DNA of 64,000 nucleotides, from contig JBHJNL010000007.1 in assembly GCA_050330855.1 (NCBI GenBank), positions 91,728 to 155,727 on the forward strand, read 5' to 3'. Source of the DNA: RCC1774 sp050330855. GTDB taxonomy: Bacteria; Cyanobacteriota; Cyanobacteriia; Thermosynechococcales; Thermosynechococcaceae. A program made the translations under genes and the position numbers. A model generated the notes under the pieces. That model searched no databases and was not told the DNA's origin. It worked only from the letters and a program-made list of their open reading frames with translations. Shown here piece by piece: positions 1 through 9,119 of the stretch (position 1 is the first letter of the stretch; each line of letters opens with the position of its first letter).

Positions 1-156
1 TTTCAACTGAGTCCAGGGTTATTTGAGGTTCGAGCCAACCGGATTAGGGAGGCCAGTCCCTCCGAGCATCCAAGCATAGAGCTAGAGCCTGAACTTCTTG
101 AGATTCATGGCGGGTTTAGTGCGGCCAGCCCTACAGCGGAACTCGAAGCGGATCAG

Positions 157-1557
157 ATGAGATCGTATTTGCCCAATCGCTCAGCGAGACAGGAGCTAGC
201 ACTGGGCGAGTCACCTCTGCCGGTCACGTCACCTGTAGGGGAACTCGGTGAATGGGCAGAGGCGACTCAAGCCCAAATGAATGAGCTACCCCGGGTTTGG
301 ACCCAAGCCCTGCTCTGCATTTTGATCTTTTTCACCGTGGCGGTGCTGCCGTGGACAATGTTCACGAAGGTCGATGAAACGGGGACCGCTAGAGGCCGCC
401 TGGAGCCTCGCGGTAAAACAGTTCGCCTAGACGCCCCTGTCTCTGGAACCGTGTCAGGCGTCAACGTTAAGGAAGGGGACATCGTCAAAAAAGGACAAGA
501 CCTCATGGTTTTAGAACCTGAACTTGCCCAAGCCGATCTCCAGCAGGCTGAAGCCAAATTAGAAGGTCAGCTCAACCGTTTGACCCAACTGGAAGGGATT
601 AAAAGTCAGCAAGAAGTGGCCCAGCGGACCCAACGTCTGCAGTATCAGGCTCAAACCTCAGAGATAGCCGCCCAAATGGATCAAATTAATGAAGGCATCG
701 ACTCTGAGCGAACGTCCACTGGCCTAGCCCAGGAATTAATTGTCAAGGATCAGCAAGCAGTCAAGCAACTCAAAGCCCTACGCAAGGAGGGAGCGGTCTC
801 AGGTGTACAGGTCGATCAGGCAGAGCGGACCATGATTAGCAATCGAGAACTCTTACAGCAGTCTGTAGCCAAGATTGTTCAGGCTCAAGCAGACCTGAAG
901 ATTCGTCGGAAACAACGCGATCTCATCCAGCACGAAGGCGAACTCGCCACCATTGAAACCAACCGTAAAATCAAAGAACTCCAGACTCAAATCTCTGATT
1001 TACAAGCAGAAATTGCCCAAACCAAAAAGCTGATCGAGTCTCTGAAGCTGAAACTAAAGCAGCTTCAGGTCAAATCGCCGATTGCAGGCACCATTTTTCA
1101 GCTCCCGATTCAGCATCCCGGTGCGGTGGTGCAGCCCAGTCAGTTGGTGGCTCAGATTGCTCCTCAGGGGGCGCAGATGGTGCTCAGAGCCGAAATGCCC
1201 AGTCGAGAAAGTGGTTTTCTTAAGGTTGGAATGCCGGTGAGGCTTAAGTTTGATGCCTATCCGTTTCAGACCTATGGGGTTGTTTCTGGTCAGCTGATCT
1301 GGATTTCTCCCAATTCAAAAAAACGTTCGGTGCCTCCCGAAACAGCAAATGCCCCTTCTGCAGAAAACGACAGCACTCCAGAAAGCTTTGAGATAGAAGT
1401 AGTGCTAAAACAGGCTTACATCGAATCAGCAGGCAAAAAGATTGCGCTCACTCCCGGCCAAACAGCTACCGCAGAAGTGGTTGTGCGTCAACGTCGTCTG
1501 ATGGACTTTCTGATTGACCCCTTTCGCCAACTCCAGAAAAACGGCCTTCAACTATAA
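157..1557 (+). CDS. HlyD-family type I secretion adaptor (membrane fusion protein)
   Basis: Periplasmic adaptor that would link an inner-membrane ABC exporter to an outer-membrane channel. One membrane segment is seen at about residues 48-69. A biotinyl-lipoyl-like half-motif follows (about 80-122, with GTVSGVNVKEGDIVKKGQ), then a long Q/E/K-rich coiled coil (about 125-300), then the second lipoyl half (KSPIAGTIFQLPIQHPGAVV) and a beta-barrel C-terminus. This order is typical of HlyD. The reading frame is open back to base 1 with no ATG, GTG or TTG start before 157 and no good ribosome binding site at 157, so the true start may lie left of the window. The isomerase gene downstream fits a peptide or protein export locus; the ABC transporter is presumably upstream. 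Confidence 0.85.
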   Translation: MRSYLPNRSARQELALGESPLPVTSPVGELGEWAEATQAQMNELPRVWTQALLCILIFFTVAVLPWTMFTKVDETGTARGRLEPRGKTVRLDAPVSGTVSGVNVKEGDIVKKGQDLMVLEPELAQADLQQAEAKLEGQLNRLTQLEGIKSQQEVAQRTQRLQYQAQTSEIAAQMDQINEGIDSERTSTGLAQELIVKDQQAVKQLKALRKEGAVSGVQVDQAERTMISNRELLQQSVAKIVQAQADLKIRRKQRDLIQHEGELATIETNRKIKELQTQISDLQAEIAQTKKLIESLKLKLKQLQVKSPIAGTIFQLPIQHPGAVVQPSQLVAQIAPQGAQMVLRAEMPSRESGFLKVGMPVRLKFDAYPFQTYGVVSGQLIWISPNSKKRSVPPETANAPSAENDSTPESFEIEVVLKQAYIESAGKKIALTPGQTATAEVVVRQRRLMDFLIDPFRQLQKNGLQL

Positions 1558-1678
1558 GGGTCTGTACGGTCATTCCATCTCCGTAGGGGCCTCCTGTTCC
1601 TCACCTCTAAGAACCGGGCACCTCTTTCGTCGCCATCTGTGAATCTTCCTTAATCTCCTACTGCATTTGATTTTGCCC

Positions 1679-2407
1679 ATGCTTAGCCCCATCGATCTTT
1701 CACCGGATCTGCTTTTAAGTCATATTCGACTGTCGTGCCAAATTCCGAAGATATCCCTTGAGATCGCCAAACAGCAAGTCATTCTACAAACGGCTGCTCA
1801 GCAGGGAATTGAAGTTGAAGACGAAGCACTCCAGCAGGCCGCAGATCAGCTTCGCCATGACCAAAATCTTCTGAGTGCTGCAGCGACTTGGGACTGGCTG
1901 CAAAAGCATCATCTATCCGTTCAGGATTTAGAACAGGTGGTTCGTCAGCAGGTGATTACGGCTAAATTGTCCGATCATCTGTTCGCATCTCAAGTTGAAG
2001 CGTTTTATATCGAACATCAGCTTGACTATACTCAGATCATCATGCGCAATGTGGTGCTGCCTAACCAGGATCTGGCAATGGAACTCTTTTGTGCGCTACA
2101 AGAGCGTGAAATCAGCTTTTGGGATGTTGCGAATCAATATATCCCAGACCCGGATCTACGACGCACAGGCGGATATCGTGGACCATTATCTCGGACGGAT
2201 CTCCCCCCGGCCCTCTCTGCTGCTGTGTTTGCCGCTCGACCGCCCCAGATTTTGAAGCCCGTCCTCAACAAGAAACAGATTCATCTGATTTTGGTCGAGG
2301 AGTTGATAGAGCCTGTTTTAAATGAGGAGCTGCAATCGCAAATTCAAGCAGAATTGTTCGAGCAGTGGCTCATTGAGCAGGTTTCAAGCGTTTGCCAAGA
2401 AGAGTAA
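1679..2407 (+). CDS. Parvulin-like peptidylprolyl isomerase
   Basis: About 242 residues. The N-terminal half is helical and SurA-like; the C-terminal half resembles a parvulin (PpiC) domain, with the pattern FWDVANQYIPDP, GGYRGPL, LPPALSAAVFA and a closing KQIHLILVEE strand. In cyanobacteria such proteins commonly sit beside peptidase-containing ABC exporters and HlyD adaptors, which matches the gene 121 bases upstream; a role in maturing or handling the exported polypeptide is inference. An in-frame TTG lies at 1667, but the ATG at 1679 is preferred. No signal peptide is obvious, so it may act in the cytoplasm. Confidence 0.7.
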   Translation: MLSPIDLSPDLLLSHIRLSCQIPKISLEIAKQQVILQTAAQQGIEVEDEALQQAADQLRHDQNLLSAAATWDWLQKHHLSVQDLEQVVRQQVITAKLSDHLFASQVEAFYIEHQLDYTQIIMRNVVLPNQDLAMELFCALQEREISFWDVANQYIPDPDLRRTGGYRGPLSRTDLPPALSAAVFAARPPQILKPVLNKKQIHLILVEELIEPVLNEELQSQIQAELFEQWLIEQVSSVCQEE

Positions 2408-2943
2408 ATCACAAAGTATCGGAGGTTGATACACATCAAAGACCTGGAATGGCAACGTGAGCGTCTTCAACCCCGCTGTCATCTTAAAACAGCCGATCTT
2501 TATTCATAGACCTTGAAAATTTTGTTCTAGGATAGCGGCCTTTTAGCTTTGTTGCGCGCTTATTCTATAGACTGCTCGTCAGCCTCCATATATTTCCATA
2601 TATTTCCATACCTTTTTGTAGCATCTAGCTAGAAACCTTGATAAGATGTGGCTTACATGGAAGATTAAAAGTAAGTACCAGGGGTCGTTTTCACGACTTT
2701 TCATTTATATATTGTCCATTTTTTAGCAAGGCTTACTTTTCTTCCCATGATTTATTTGCTGATTATATAGCCATCCGATGGCGAGGGATCAACATAATCA
2801 CAGTCGGCCTTCAAAGATAGATCGCTCTGAACTTCTTTGCTAATGAGCAGATGAAGCGTGTTGATATTGAGTCTGATTTGCCTATGTCATGCAAACACAT
2901 CGAGTGTAGCGAGAAACGGTAGATTTTGGTCTCAACTGAGTTT
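2408..2943. other. AT-rich intergenic region before the exopolysaccharide cluster
   Basis: About 535 bases without a credible gene, separating the secretion locus from the polysaccharide cluster. It is AT-rich and contains a short tandem repeat at 2586-2610. The promoter for the cluster is probably here, but no -35/-10 pair stands out. Confidence 0.5.
2586..2610. repeat. Short tandem repeat, 10-base unit
   Basis: Two and a half copies of the 10-base unit CCATATATTT lie head to tail. The period is close to one helical turn. Confidence 0.7.
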
Positions 2944-3396
2944 ATGAAACTAATTTTGGCAGCATCTTCAGGCGGTCATTTTTCAACGATGAATAGCCTT
3001 GAAGCATTTTGGAAAGTGCATGACAGAACTTGGGTGACTGATTTGAAAGCAGATACAACGAAGCTCAAAGACATGAATGAGCGAGTGATTTGGCTTCCAT
3101 ATCAGGGATCTCGTGATTTTTGGGCTTTTGTGCAGAATATCCCAGCAACAATAAGAATTTTAGTGAATGAACGACCCGATATCGTTATTTCAACAGGACC
3201 CAGTATCGCCGTCAACTTTGCCATTGTAGCTAAGTTGCTGGGCATTCGCTTTATTTACATTGAGAGCGTCACTCGTCGACGAAATTTAAGCCTATCGGGA
3301 CAATTGGTGTATCCCCTTGCAGATGAATTTTATGTCCAATGGCCTGAACTATGCCATAGGTATACAAAAGCAACCTTCGCTGGATATGTACAGTGA
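2944..3396 (+). CDS. pssD: PssD/ALG14-like glycosyltransferase subunit
   Basis: Resembles the ALG14/PssD family, the membrane-anchoring half of a split UDP-sugar glycosyltransferase. Visible hallmarks are the N-terminal MKLILAASSGGH, the PDIVISTGPSIAV motif and the FIYIESVTRR segment. The start at ATG 2944 is chosen over an in-frame TTG at 2926 because the family begins at this MKLI-type strand. The catalytic partner follows with a GTGA overlap, so the two are translationally coupled. The pair would transfer the second sugar onto a lipid-linked intermediate at the cytoplasmic face; donor and acceptor cannot be read from sequence. Confidence 0.85.
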   Translation: MKLILAASSGGHFSTMNSLEAFWKVHDRTWVTDLKADTTKLKDMNERVIWLPYQGSRDFWAFVQNIPATIRILVNERPDIVISTGPSIAVNFAIVAKLLGIRFIYIESVTRRRNLSLSGQLVYPLADEFYVQWPELCHRYTKATFAGYVQ

Positions 3397-3905
3397 TCAC
3401 CGTTTTGCTGGGTACAAGTCCATTCCCCTTTGACCGGGCTGTGTCTTGGGTTAAGGTTCTGCAGCAGCAGAACCTGATCCGTACTAAAGTGTTTATTCAG
3501 TATGGTGCTAGCGATGTCTCTCAGTTAAAGCACGGGTCGAGAATTGCCACTGCCTCATTCATCACTTCAGAAGAGGTAAGGTCATGTATTAGACAGTCTC
3601 AGTTGGTTATCTCTCATGCAGGGCAGGGTCTAACTCGTTCTTTAGCGGAGTCTAAAGTCCCTTTTATCCTGCTGCCTCGACTGGCTCGATTTGGTGAGCA
3701 TATTGATGATCATCAGCTTTGGTTTGCAGAGGCAGTTGCTCAATGGGGGGTGTGCTATTGCACTTCCATTGAGCAATTAGAGCAAGCTGTTCTTTCTCCC
3801 CCAGAGATATTGCAGTGTCCTTTATTTGAAGGGCCAAAGTTGACAGATCACCTGTTAAAGACCTATCCACCGCTGCCCAGTAGAGCTACATCTCTGTGTA
3901 GATAG
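3393..3905 (+). CDS. pssE: PssE/ALG13-like glycosyltransferase catalytic subunit
   Basis: Resembles the C-terminal domain of GT28 enzymes (ALG13/PssE). It has MITVLLGTSPFPFDRAVSW at the N-terminus and the nucleotide-sugar binding pattern LVISHAGQGLTRSLAESKVP followed by PRLARFGEHIDDHQ. It begins at GTG 3393, overlapping the stop codon of the PssD-like gene by four bases. At 170 residues it is the usual size. It needs the upstream subunit for membrane attachment, and both probably act early in repeat-unit synthesis. Confidence 0.85.
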   Translation: MITVLLGTSPFPFDRAVSWVKVLQQQNLIRTKVFIQYGASDVSQLKHGSRIATASFITSEEVRSCIRQSQLVISHAGQGLTRSLAESKVPFILLPRLARFGEHIDDHQLWFAEAVAQWGVCYCTSIEQLEQAVLSPPEILQCPLFEGPKLTDHLLKTYPPLPSRATSLCR

Positions 3906-3917
3906 GATGCAAGACGA

Positions 3918-5999
3918 ATGAATAAAATCACTTCACTTCTTCACAGGCATTGGCTGCCCCTCGCCGGAATCAATGTTGGGATCTTTTCCTTGGCAGCCTG
4001 CAGCATGATCTTCATTCCTAAAGTATGGACGGCTCAAGCTGAACTGATCGTACCGGACACAACGAATGATCTTGAGGCCAATTTAGGCACCCTAGGTAAC
4101 CTCAGCAACAGCGATGGTGCCTCCTACACGCAACAAATAAATCCCTTGAACAGCTTGACTTCGGTCATTTTAAGTGGCGATACGATCCGGTCTGTATGGC
4201 AGGGCGATCCTGAAAAGAACGAGTACCCACGACTCCAAAGCTATAAAGCTCTATTTGCGCTGTCGCCCCAAAGTCAGTCCACGGTTTTAACCCTGCAGGC
4301 TGACGGATCTAGCCCCGACCTTGCTAAAAAACGGGCAAGTGATCTCATTGAGACATTACAAAATCGCTTAAGTGAGCTTCGCGCAGGAGACGTCAGCGAG
4401 AGAGCAAAGTTCTTGAAGGTAAAACTAGACAAAGCCCGTCAAGACTTAAATAGAAGTCGTTCTACCCTCACTCAATTTAAGCAACGCTCCAACTTGGTGA
4501 GTAGTGATGAGCAAACCGGAAAGCTGATTGAAACGCTCAGCACGCTGACCGATCAAAAAGTTCAGCTTTTAGCTGAAGCAGATGCCCGTGATACTCAGGT
4601 CAACGTGCTTTCGGCCCGTTTGAACCTTAGCCCTGAAGCAGCCGTTCGCTCCCTTAAATTAGGCGAAAATAAGACCTATGATCAAGACCGAGAGAGACTT
4701 TCAGATATTGAGGCCCAACTTGCTGCAAAACGCACACAGTTGACCGACCAGAACCCAGAAGTTCAGACATTAATTGAGCAACGTCAATCCCTTAAACGAC
4801 AGCTCAGCAGTCAACTGAACCAAGCGGCAGCGCAGAACACAGACGTAGGCTCAGGGGATAATTCTGCCGCATTACTTCAGCAGTTGGTTCTGGCAGAAAG
4901 CGAGTCGCAATCACTACGGCGGCAGGCAAATCAACTGCAGAGCCAAATTGACCAAAAGCAGGCGACGTTAACAGCCCTTCCTGCCCAGCAGAGTCGCTTG
5001 CTCGATCTACAGCGACAGTATGATATTGCTGAAGGCATTTATAAGGGAATTGTGGCTCAGATTGAGCAAACGAATCTCAGTTCATTTAGCACTTACCCTA
5101 GTGTCCAGTTGCTAGATCAGCCTGATGTCGATCCCCGTCCCACTAGCCCCAACCGACGCCTAATTGTCTTAGGAGCTTTGCTCAGTGCTGGTCTCAGTAG
5201 TCTCGCAGTGATTCTCTGGCTAGAAAATTGGAATCCTTTCCTCAGACCTTCTGATCTAGAGGCAACGGCTCTACCCATTCTCAGAAGAATTCCTAAATTT
5301 CAGGGTCTAGAGGCCAGCACCGATCTAAGATTTGAAACTGCGGTAGAGCTACAGCGACTCGCTTCTTTCATTAGCATGACGCCTCTACCCAAAGGTCGTC
5401 TATTAATTAGCAGTAGCGAAGCCGGTGAAGGCAAGACAACGATCACAATTGGACTTGCGATCGCACTCACAACCTTGGGATTTCGGGTGTTAGTGGTCGA
5501 TGGGGACTGGTATCAAGCTGACCTGAGTCAACGGCTCGGTTACGGGAACTATGGTTTATCCGATTACCAAGGATTGCCGGTCGAAATTCGCCCTAATCTC
5601 GACCTGCTACCCATTACCCCTCGCCCTGAGGGGATGCCGGAATATATTGCCAGCGGTACCTTTGCCCACCACTTGAGTGAAGCTCAGACAGGAGGAGGCT
5701 ATGACTACGTGTTAGTGGACAGCCCCCCCATTAGCTTAACCAATGAGACCATGCTGATGGCTAGGGCTATTTCCCAAGTTCTGCTTGTTGTTTGGCCTGG
5801 GAAGAGTAAGCGCAAGTTTTTCGCTGACGGGATTGATCAGTTAAAGCGTCATCATGCCCAAATTATGGGCCTCGTGATTAATGGTGAAGCGGCTCCCCGT
5901 GAGCGCTATCAGTATCGAATTATGGCTGGATTAGCAAAAACACTCGTGCATGTCGATGCTAAGGTCAGCCGAAATGACGACCTTGATGGTTCATCATAA
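3918..5999 (+). CDS. wzc: Wzc-like polysaccharide co-polymerase with tyrosine autokinase domain
   Basis: A 693-residue inner-membrane protein controlling polysaccharide chain length and export. There is a Wzz-type N-terminus with a membrane segment at about 14-36, a long periplasmic coiled-coil region, and a second membrane segment at about 412-435 after the DPRPTSPNRR proline motif. The C-terminal P-loop kinase domain has Walker A near 497 (EAGEGKTT), A' near 524 (VLVVDGDWYQ) and Walker B near 596 (YVLVDSPP). The A' motif lacks the usual arginine-proline end, and the C-terminal tail has very few tyrosines for a BY-kinase, so autophosphorylation may be reduced. It lies between the glycosyltransferase pair and the polymerase, as in Wzx/Wzy clusters. 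Confidence 0.88.
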   Translation: MNKITSLLHRHWLPLAGINVGIFSLAACSMIFIPKVWTAQAELIVPDTTNDLEANLGTLGNLSNSDGASYTQQINPLNSLTSVILSGDTIRSVWQGDPEKNEYPRLQSYKALFALSPQSQSTVLTLQADGSSPDLAKKRASDLIETLQNRLSELRAGDVSERAKFLKVKLDKARQDLNRSRSTLTQFKQRSNLVSSDEQTGKLIETLSTLTDQKVQLLAEADARDTQVNVLSARLNLSPEAAVRSLKLGENKTYDQDRERLSDIEAQLAAKRTQLTDQNPEVQTLIEQRQSLKRQLSSQLNQAAAQNTDVGSGDNSAALLQQLVLAESESQSLRRQANQLQSQIDQKQATLTALPAQQSRLLDLQRQYDIAEGIYKGIVAQIEQTNLSSFSTYPSVQLLDQPDVDPRPTSPNRRLIVLGALLSAGLSSLAVILWLENWNPFLRPSDLEATALPILRRIPKFQGLEASTDLRFETAVELQRLASFISMTPLPKGRLLISSSEAGEGKTTITIGLAIALTTLGFRVLVVDGDWYQADLSQRLGYGNYGLSDYQGLPVEIRPNLDLLPITPRPEGMPEYIASGTFAHHLSEAQTGGGYDYVLVDSPPISLTNETMLMARAISQVLLVVWPGKSKRKFFADGIDQLKRHHAQIMGLVINGEAAPRERYQYRIMAGLAKTLVHVDAKVSRNDDLDGSS

Positions 6000-6013
6000 T
6001 TTGAGTCGAAGTT

Positions 6014-7423
6014 TTGAGGCAATCGCAACCCTTGCTGGAATCACACCTTCAAAATAGATCGCAACCCCTTGCTCCTCTTTTCTCAGGCATATGGATACAG
6101 TGGCAAGCACTCACCCGATCAGAGCAAGTTGTTTGTGCCTGCATTTTGCTCACACCGATCTGGTGGCTATGGGGATGGAGCTATCTCCAACTTCTGTTCA
6201 CGACAGGACTGCTGGCCTATGAGCTAAGACAAACTAGAACATTAGATCTACAACGCCCCAGCGTAGTTGTGGTGTCAATGTTTATTTTTGGCTTCTATGG
6301 GCTGTTTAGTAATTATTTTTATTACCAGTGGAATCATTTAGCACTGAATCCGAGAAGCTTGATAAGTGACCTAGACACCTGGGTTGCTCCGGGCATTATT
6401 TTATGGTTTGTCCAGTCAAAAAATATTCGAGTTCGCCTTAATGTTGTAGCATGGGCCTTTTCTATCTTGGTGGGCCTCATGTTTTTGATGTGGCTCTGGA
6501 TTTATTTTATCGGACAACAAGGAGCCTACAACCCACCCCAAAGCTTGTTTGGCCTGCTGACCGGGAAAAGCAAACTTTATATCAATGGGGCTGGAAACTC
6601 AAATTATTTAATTCCCTATCGGCCCGACGATAGCTCATTACCAGGATTAGTGCGATATGTATCCTTTTTTCATGGCCCGGAGTCATTTGCACTGGTAACA
6701 GGCTTTGTGAGCTTACTTGCCCTTGATCTTAAAAACAGAGTATGGTCGTTCACGCTTTTAAGCAGCACTATTATTCTTCTTTTGCTCAGTGGCACACGCT
6801 CAGCTTGGATTGCCTTTGCGGTTGTATTTTGTATCAGGTATCTCATTAAAGCGGGTAAAACAGGAAGCATGGTCTGGCTTTGTGCGGCGTTAGCAGCGAT
6901 CTCTTTTACCGTTTTGTGTGTTCCGCCGGTGACTAATCTTGTGCTCGGCACCGTTCAAAATACAGCCCAAACAACGGCAGACCTACGTGCTGACTCGACT
7001 GAAGTGCGAGGGGAGATCTATCGAAGAACCTTAGATGGAATTAGTAATAGCTCTGAATCTCAATTTTGGCTGGGGCATATTATTGAGGGAGAGACCGTAT
7101 TGCCCGGATATGAGCCAGCTAGAGTTGGAACACATAGTTTTTATCTTGGATCTCTCCTTTATCGTCAAGGCATTGTAGGAACCATCAGCTTCGCTGTGTT
7201 CTGGATTGCTTGGATACAGTGGCTATATCAAACAAAAACAGATAGATATCTAGCCAGTTTTCTAATTATCATTCTTCTCAGTTTGACCTTCTGTGTAATG
7301 GCATTTGAATCAACGATTATTCCTATTCTCCTAATTTCAGGCGTTATTAGTAAAAATCTAGATCATTCAGGCCTGCACCAAAAAAAGACGTCATCGCTGA
7401 GTCAAACTTCTCATTGCCCATGA
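6014..7423 (+). CDS. Wzy-like polysaccharide polymerase (O-antigen ligase family)
   Basis: Integral membrane protein of about 469 residues with ten or more hydrophobic segments and a large extracytoplasmic loop (about 315-370) rich in charged residues. The loop precedes a conserved-looking THSFYLGSLLYRQGIVG segment, a pattern seen in Wzy/WaaL proteins. The likely role is polymerising lipid-linked repeat units at the periplasmic face. Translation probably starts at TTG 6014. It follows the Wzc-like gene by 14 bases and overlaps the next glycosyltransferase gene by four bases, indicating one operon. Confidence 0.75.
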   Translation: MRQSQPLLESHLQNRSQPLAPLFSGIWIQWQALTRSEQVVCACILLTPIWWLWGWSYLQLLFTTGLLAYELRQTRTLDLQRPSVVVVSMFIFGFYGLFSNYFYYQWNHLALNPRSLISDLDTWVAPGIILWFVQSKNIRVRLNVVAWAFSILVGLMFLMWLWIYFIGQQGAYNPPQSLFGLLTGKSKLYINGAGNSNYLIPYRPDDSSLPGLVRYVSFFHGPESFALVTGFVSLLALDLKNRVWSFTLLSSTIILLLLSGTRSAWIAFAVVFCIRYLIKAGKTGSMVWLCAALAAISFTVLCVPPVTNLVLGTVQNTAQTTADLRADSTEVRGEIYRRTLDGISNSSESQFWLGHIIEGETVLPGYEPARVGTHSFYLGSLLYRQGIVGTISFAVFWIAWIQWLYQTKTDRYLASFLIIILLSLTFCVMAFESTIIPILLISGVISKNLDHSGLHQKKTSSLSQTSHCP

Positions 7424-8430
7424 ATCGTCAAGACGTTGATATTACCCCTCAAGTTGACCATTCTCCTTTGTTTAGCATTGTTATCACTAACTATAACTAT
7501 GGATGCTTTCTTAGGGAATCAATCGACAGTATTTTATCACAGACATACAATAATTTTGAACTCATTGTCGTAGATGATGGTTCATCAGATAACTCCATTG
7601 AAATTATCAACTCTTACGGCAATGAGATTATTTCAGTTTTTCAAGAAAATCATGGCATGAGTGCCGCTCGAAATGTGGGCTTTAGAAAGTCGATAGGGAC
7701 ACTCCTCTCCTTTTTAGATGCTGATGATTTTTATCAGCCAGACCGGCTAAGTAGAGTTGTAGAGACCTTTAATGAGAATCCAGACTGGATTATGTTGAGT
7801 CACCTTTGGATTACCGTGGATAGCACGGGAAGACCTACCGGCAGAAGTACGAGCACTATTCTAAGTCATGGAGATGTACGCCCTCTACTTTTGAAATGGG
7901 GTAAATATGCCTCTGGTATTACCTCTGCACTCGCATTCCGTCGTGCGGCTCTTGCCCAAATCATGCCCGTGTCAGGAAATCTAGGATTAGATTCCTATGC
8001 GAATGCTGCCTTGCCTTTTTATGGTCAGATCGGCAGGATTAATCAACCCTTAATGTTTTACCGCATTCATGGCAGCAATCAGCGGGCGCATAGCACAGAT
8101 ATTAGCAGACTGATTCAACAGCGAGAGGCGATCGCAACCTTCATCAATCAGGCTGCAAAACAACAGGGTCTAAGTGAGACTTTTGATATCTATAATGATG
8201 TTGACCACCAAGTCTATAAAATTGTGGCTCAGGGCAAAGCGTCATTAACAGAGATTCTCCGAATCATTTGGCTTTCTATTCGTGAGTCACTTGATATTAA
8301 GCGCAGCTTTCGAGATTTTTCAATTAGACTCTTAACTAGAGTTATTTCTACTTTTCCTGGGCAAGGAATTCTTTTACTCCGTCATGGACTACGCGGATAT
8401 TGTCGTATTCAACTCTTCAGGAAAATCTAG
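7420..8430 (+). CDS. GT2 family glycosyltransferase
   Basis: Inverting GT-A fold enzyme. The N-terminus shows FSIVITNYNYG, then VVDDGSSDNS near residue 48 and the metal-binding DADD near residue 100. An in-frame TTG occurs at 7414, but the ATG at 7420 overlaps the polymerase stop (ATGA) and is preferred. It is clearly paralogous to the GT2 gene at 9493-10557: both carry GRSTS, LLLKWG and YASxI blocks, an LIQQREA segment and an LRLGLRGY/LLRHGLRGY ending. Likely adds one sugar of the repeat unit; specificity unknown. Confidence 0.85.
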   Translation: MNRQDVDITPQVDHSPLFSIVITNYNYGCFLRESIDSILSQTYNNFELIVVDDGSSDNSIEIINSYGNEIISVFQENHGMSAARNVGFRKSIGTLLSFLDADDFYQPDRLSRVVETFNENPDWIMLSHLWITVDSTGRPTGRSTSTILSHGDVRPLLLKWGKYASGITSALAFRRAALAQIMPVSGNLGLDSYANAALPFYGQIGRINQPLMFYRIHGSNQRAHSTDISRLIQQREAIATFINQAAKQQGLSETFDIYNDVDHQVYKIVAQGKASLTEILRIIWLSIRESLDIKRSFRDFSIRLLTRVISTFPGQGILLLRHGLRGYCRIQLFRKI

Positions 8431-8446
8431 CACAAAAAACAGTTTT

Positions 8447-8481
8447 CATTGTAGACAAGCAGGCTCTCCTTGTCTACAATG
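8447..8481. terminator. Strong hairpin between convergent genes
   Basis: A perfect 13-base-pair stem (CATTGTAGACAAG pairing with CTTGTCTACAATG) with a 9-base loop lies between the + strand glycosyltransferase and the - strand membrane gene. Read on the - strand it is followed after about eight bases by a T-rich tract, so it can serve as a terminator for that gene and perhaps for both directions. Confidence 0.7.
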
Positions 8482-8540
8482 AGTGAATGAGTAATGGATA
8501 ATATCATTCATCTATGCTAAGAGTGACTGATATTATTCTA

Positions 8541-9119
8541 TTAGGGGAATAAGTCACGCTGAGAACTATCTTGATATATTGAGGTAATACCTAGTCTAAA
8601 GTAATAAACTAAAAAGCTAATGATTCCAGTTAACTTCGCACCGTCTTCAAACAAATAAGAGTTAATACTGTGCGGCTCAATCACGTCTAGAAAAATCGAA
8701 ATAAAGAAACAAGTGCAGGCTATAATCAGTAGAATATATTCTGTTGAAGCAATGAAATCATAGAACTTATAAATATATATACATATGCAGAGAATATAAA
8801 ACAAGAAAATAAGTTTTTCCGAGAAACCAAAATAGGTAGATGATTTTTCATGGAGCAAAAATGCATCATCAATACCAAGCACAAAAGTGATTAGGCCCGA
8901 AGTGAATAGAAAGTTTTTAATCCTGCGATTTTTTGCAGATTTTGGCAGACTATAGCTACCAAAGATACAAATGGAAGACACTGCAGCCCACATTAAAATT
9001 CCAAACTGAGAAAGAATGCCAGTGTAGATTGAACCTCCTAAAAAAGAAATTGGATCTCGCGTCAATTCATCAAATCCTATCCCTCCCCAAATATTGAGCA
9101 TAATTATGGGGACAATCAA
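8541..9119 (-). CDS. Small multi-pass membrane protein, unknown function, probable 5' frameshift
   Basis: I do not assign a named family. The protein has about five or six hydrophobic segments. It carries a motif with acidic and histidine residues (GIDDAFLLHEKSS, about 82-94) and a second near the end (DVIEPHSINSYLFEDGAKLTG). The TTG at 9119 is the only conventional start in this frame, but the frame stays open upstream to 9200 and reads like a proper N-terminus and first membrane helix. An ATG at 9199 would join it if the run of six A (complement of 9191-9196) were seven. The gene is AT-rich, on the opposite strand to the polysaccharide operon, and splits a paralogous GT2 pair, suggesting insertion. 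Confidence 0.55.
   Translation of the reverse strand: MIVPIIMLNIWGGIGFDELTRDPISFLGGSIYTGILSQFGILMWAAVSSICIFGSYSLPKSAKNRRIKNFLFTSGLITFVLGIDDAFLLHEKSSTYFGFSEKLIFLFYILCICIYIYKFYDFIASTEYILLIIACTCFFISIFLDVIEPHSINSYLFEDGAKLTGIISFLVYYFRLGITSIYQDSSQRDLFP

Noticed and set aside
2638..2820. 60-codon + strand frame in the AT-rich spacer
   Set aside because: No ribosome binding site, poor protein-like composition and no recognisable family.
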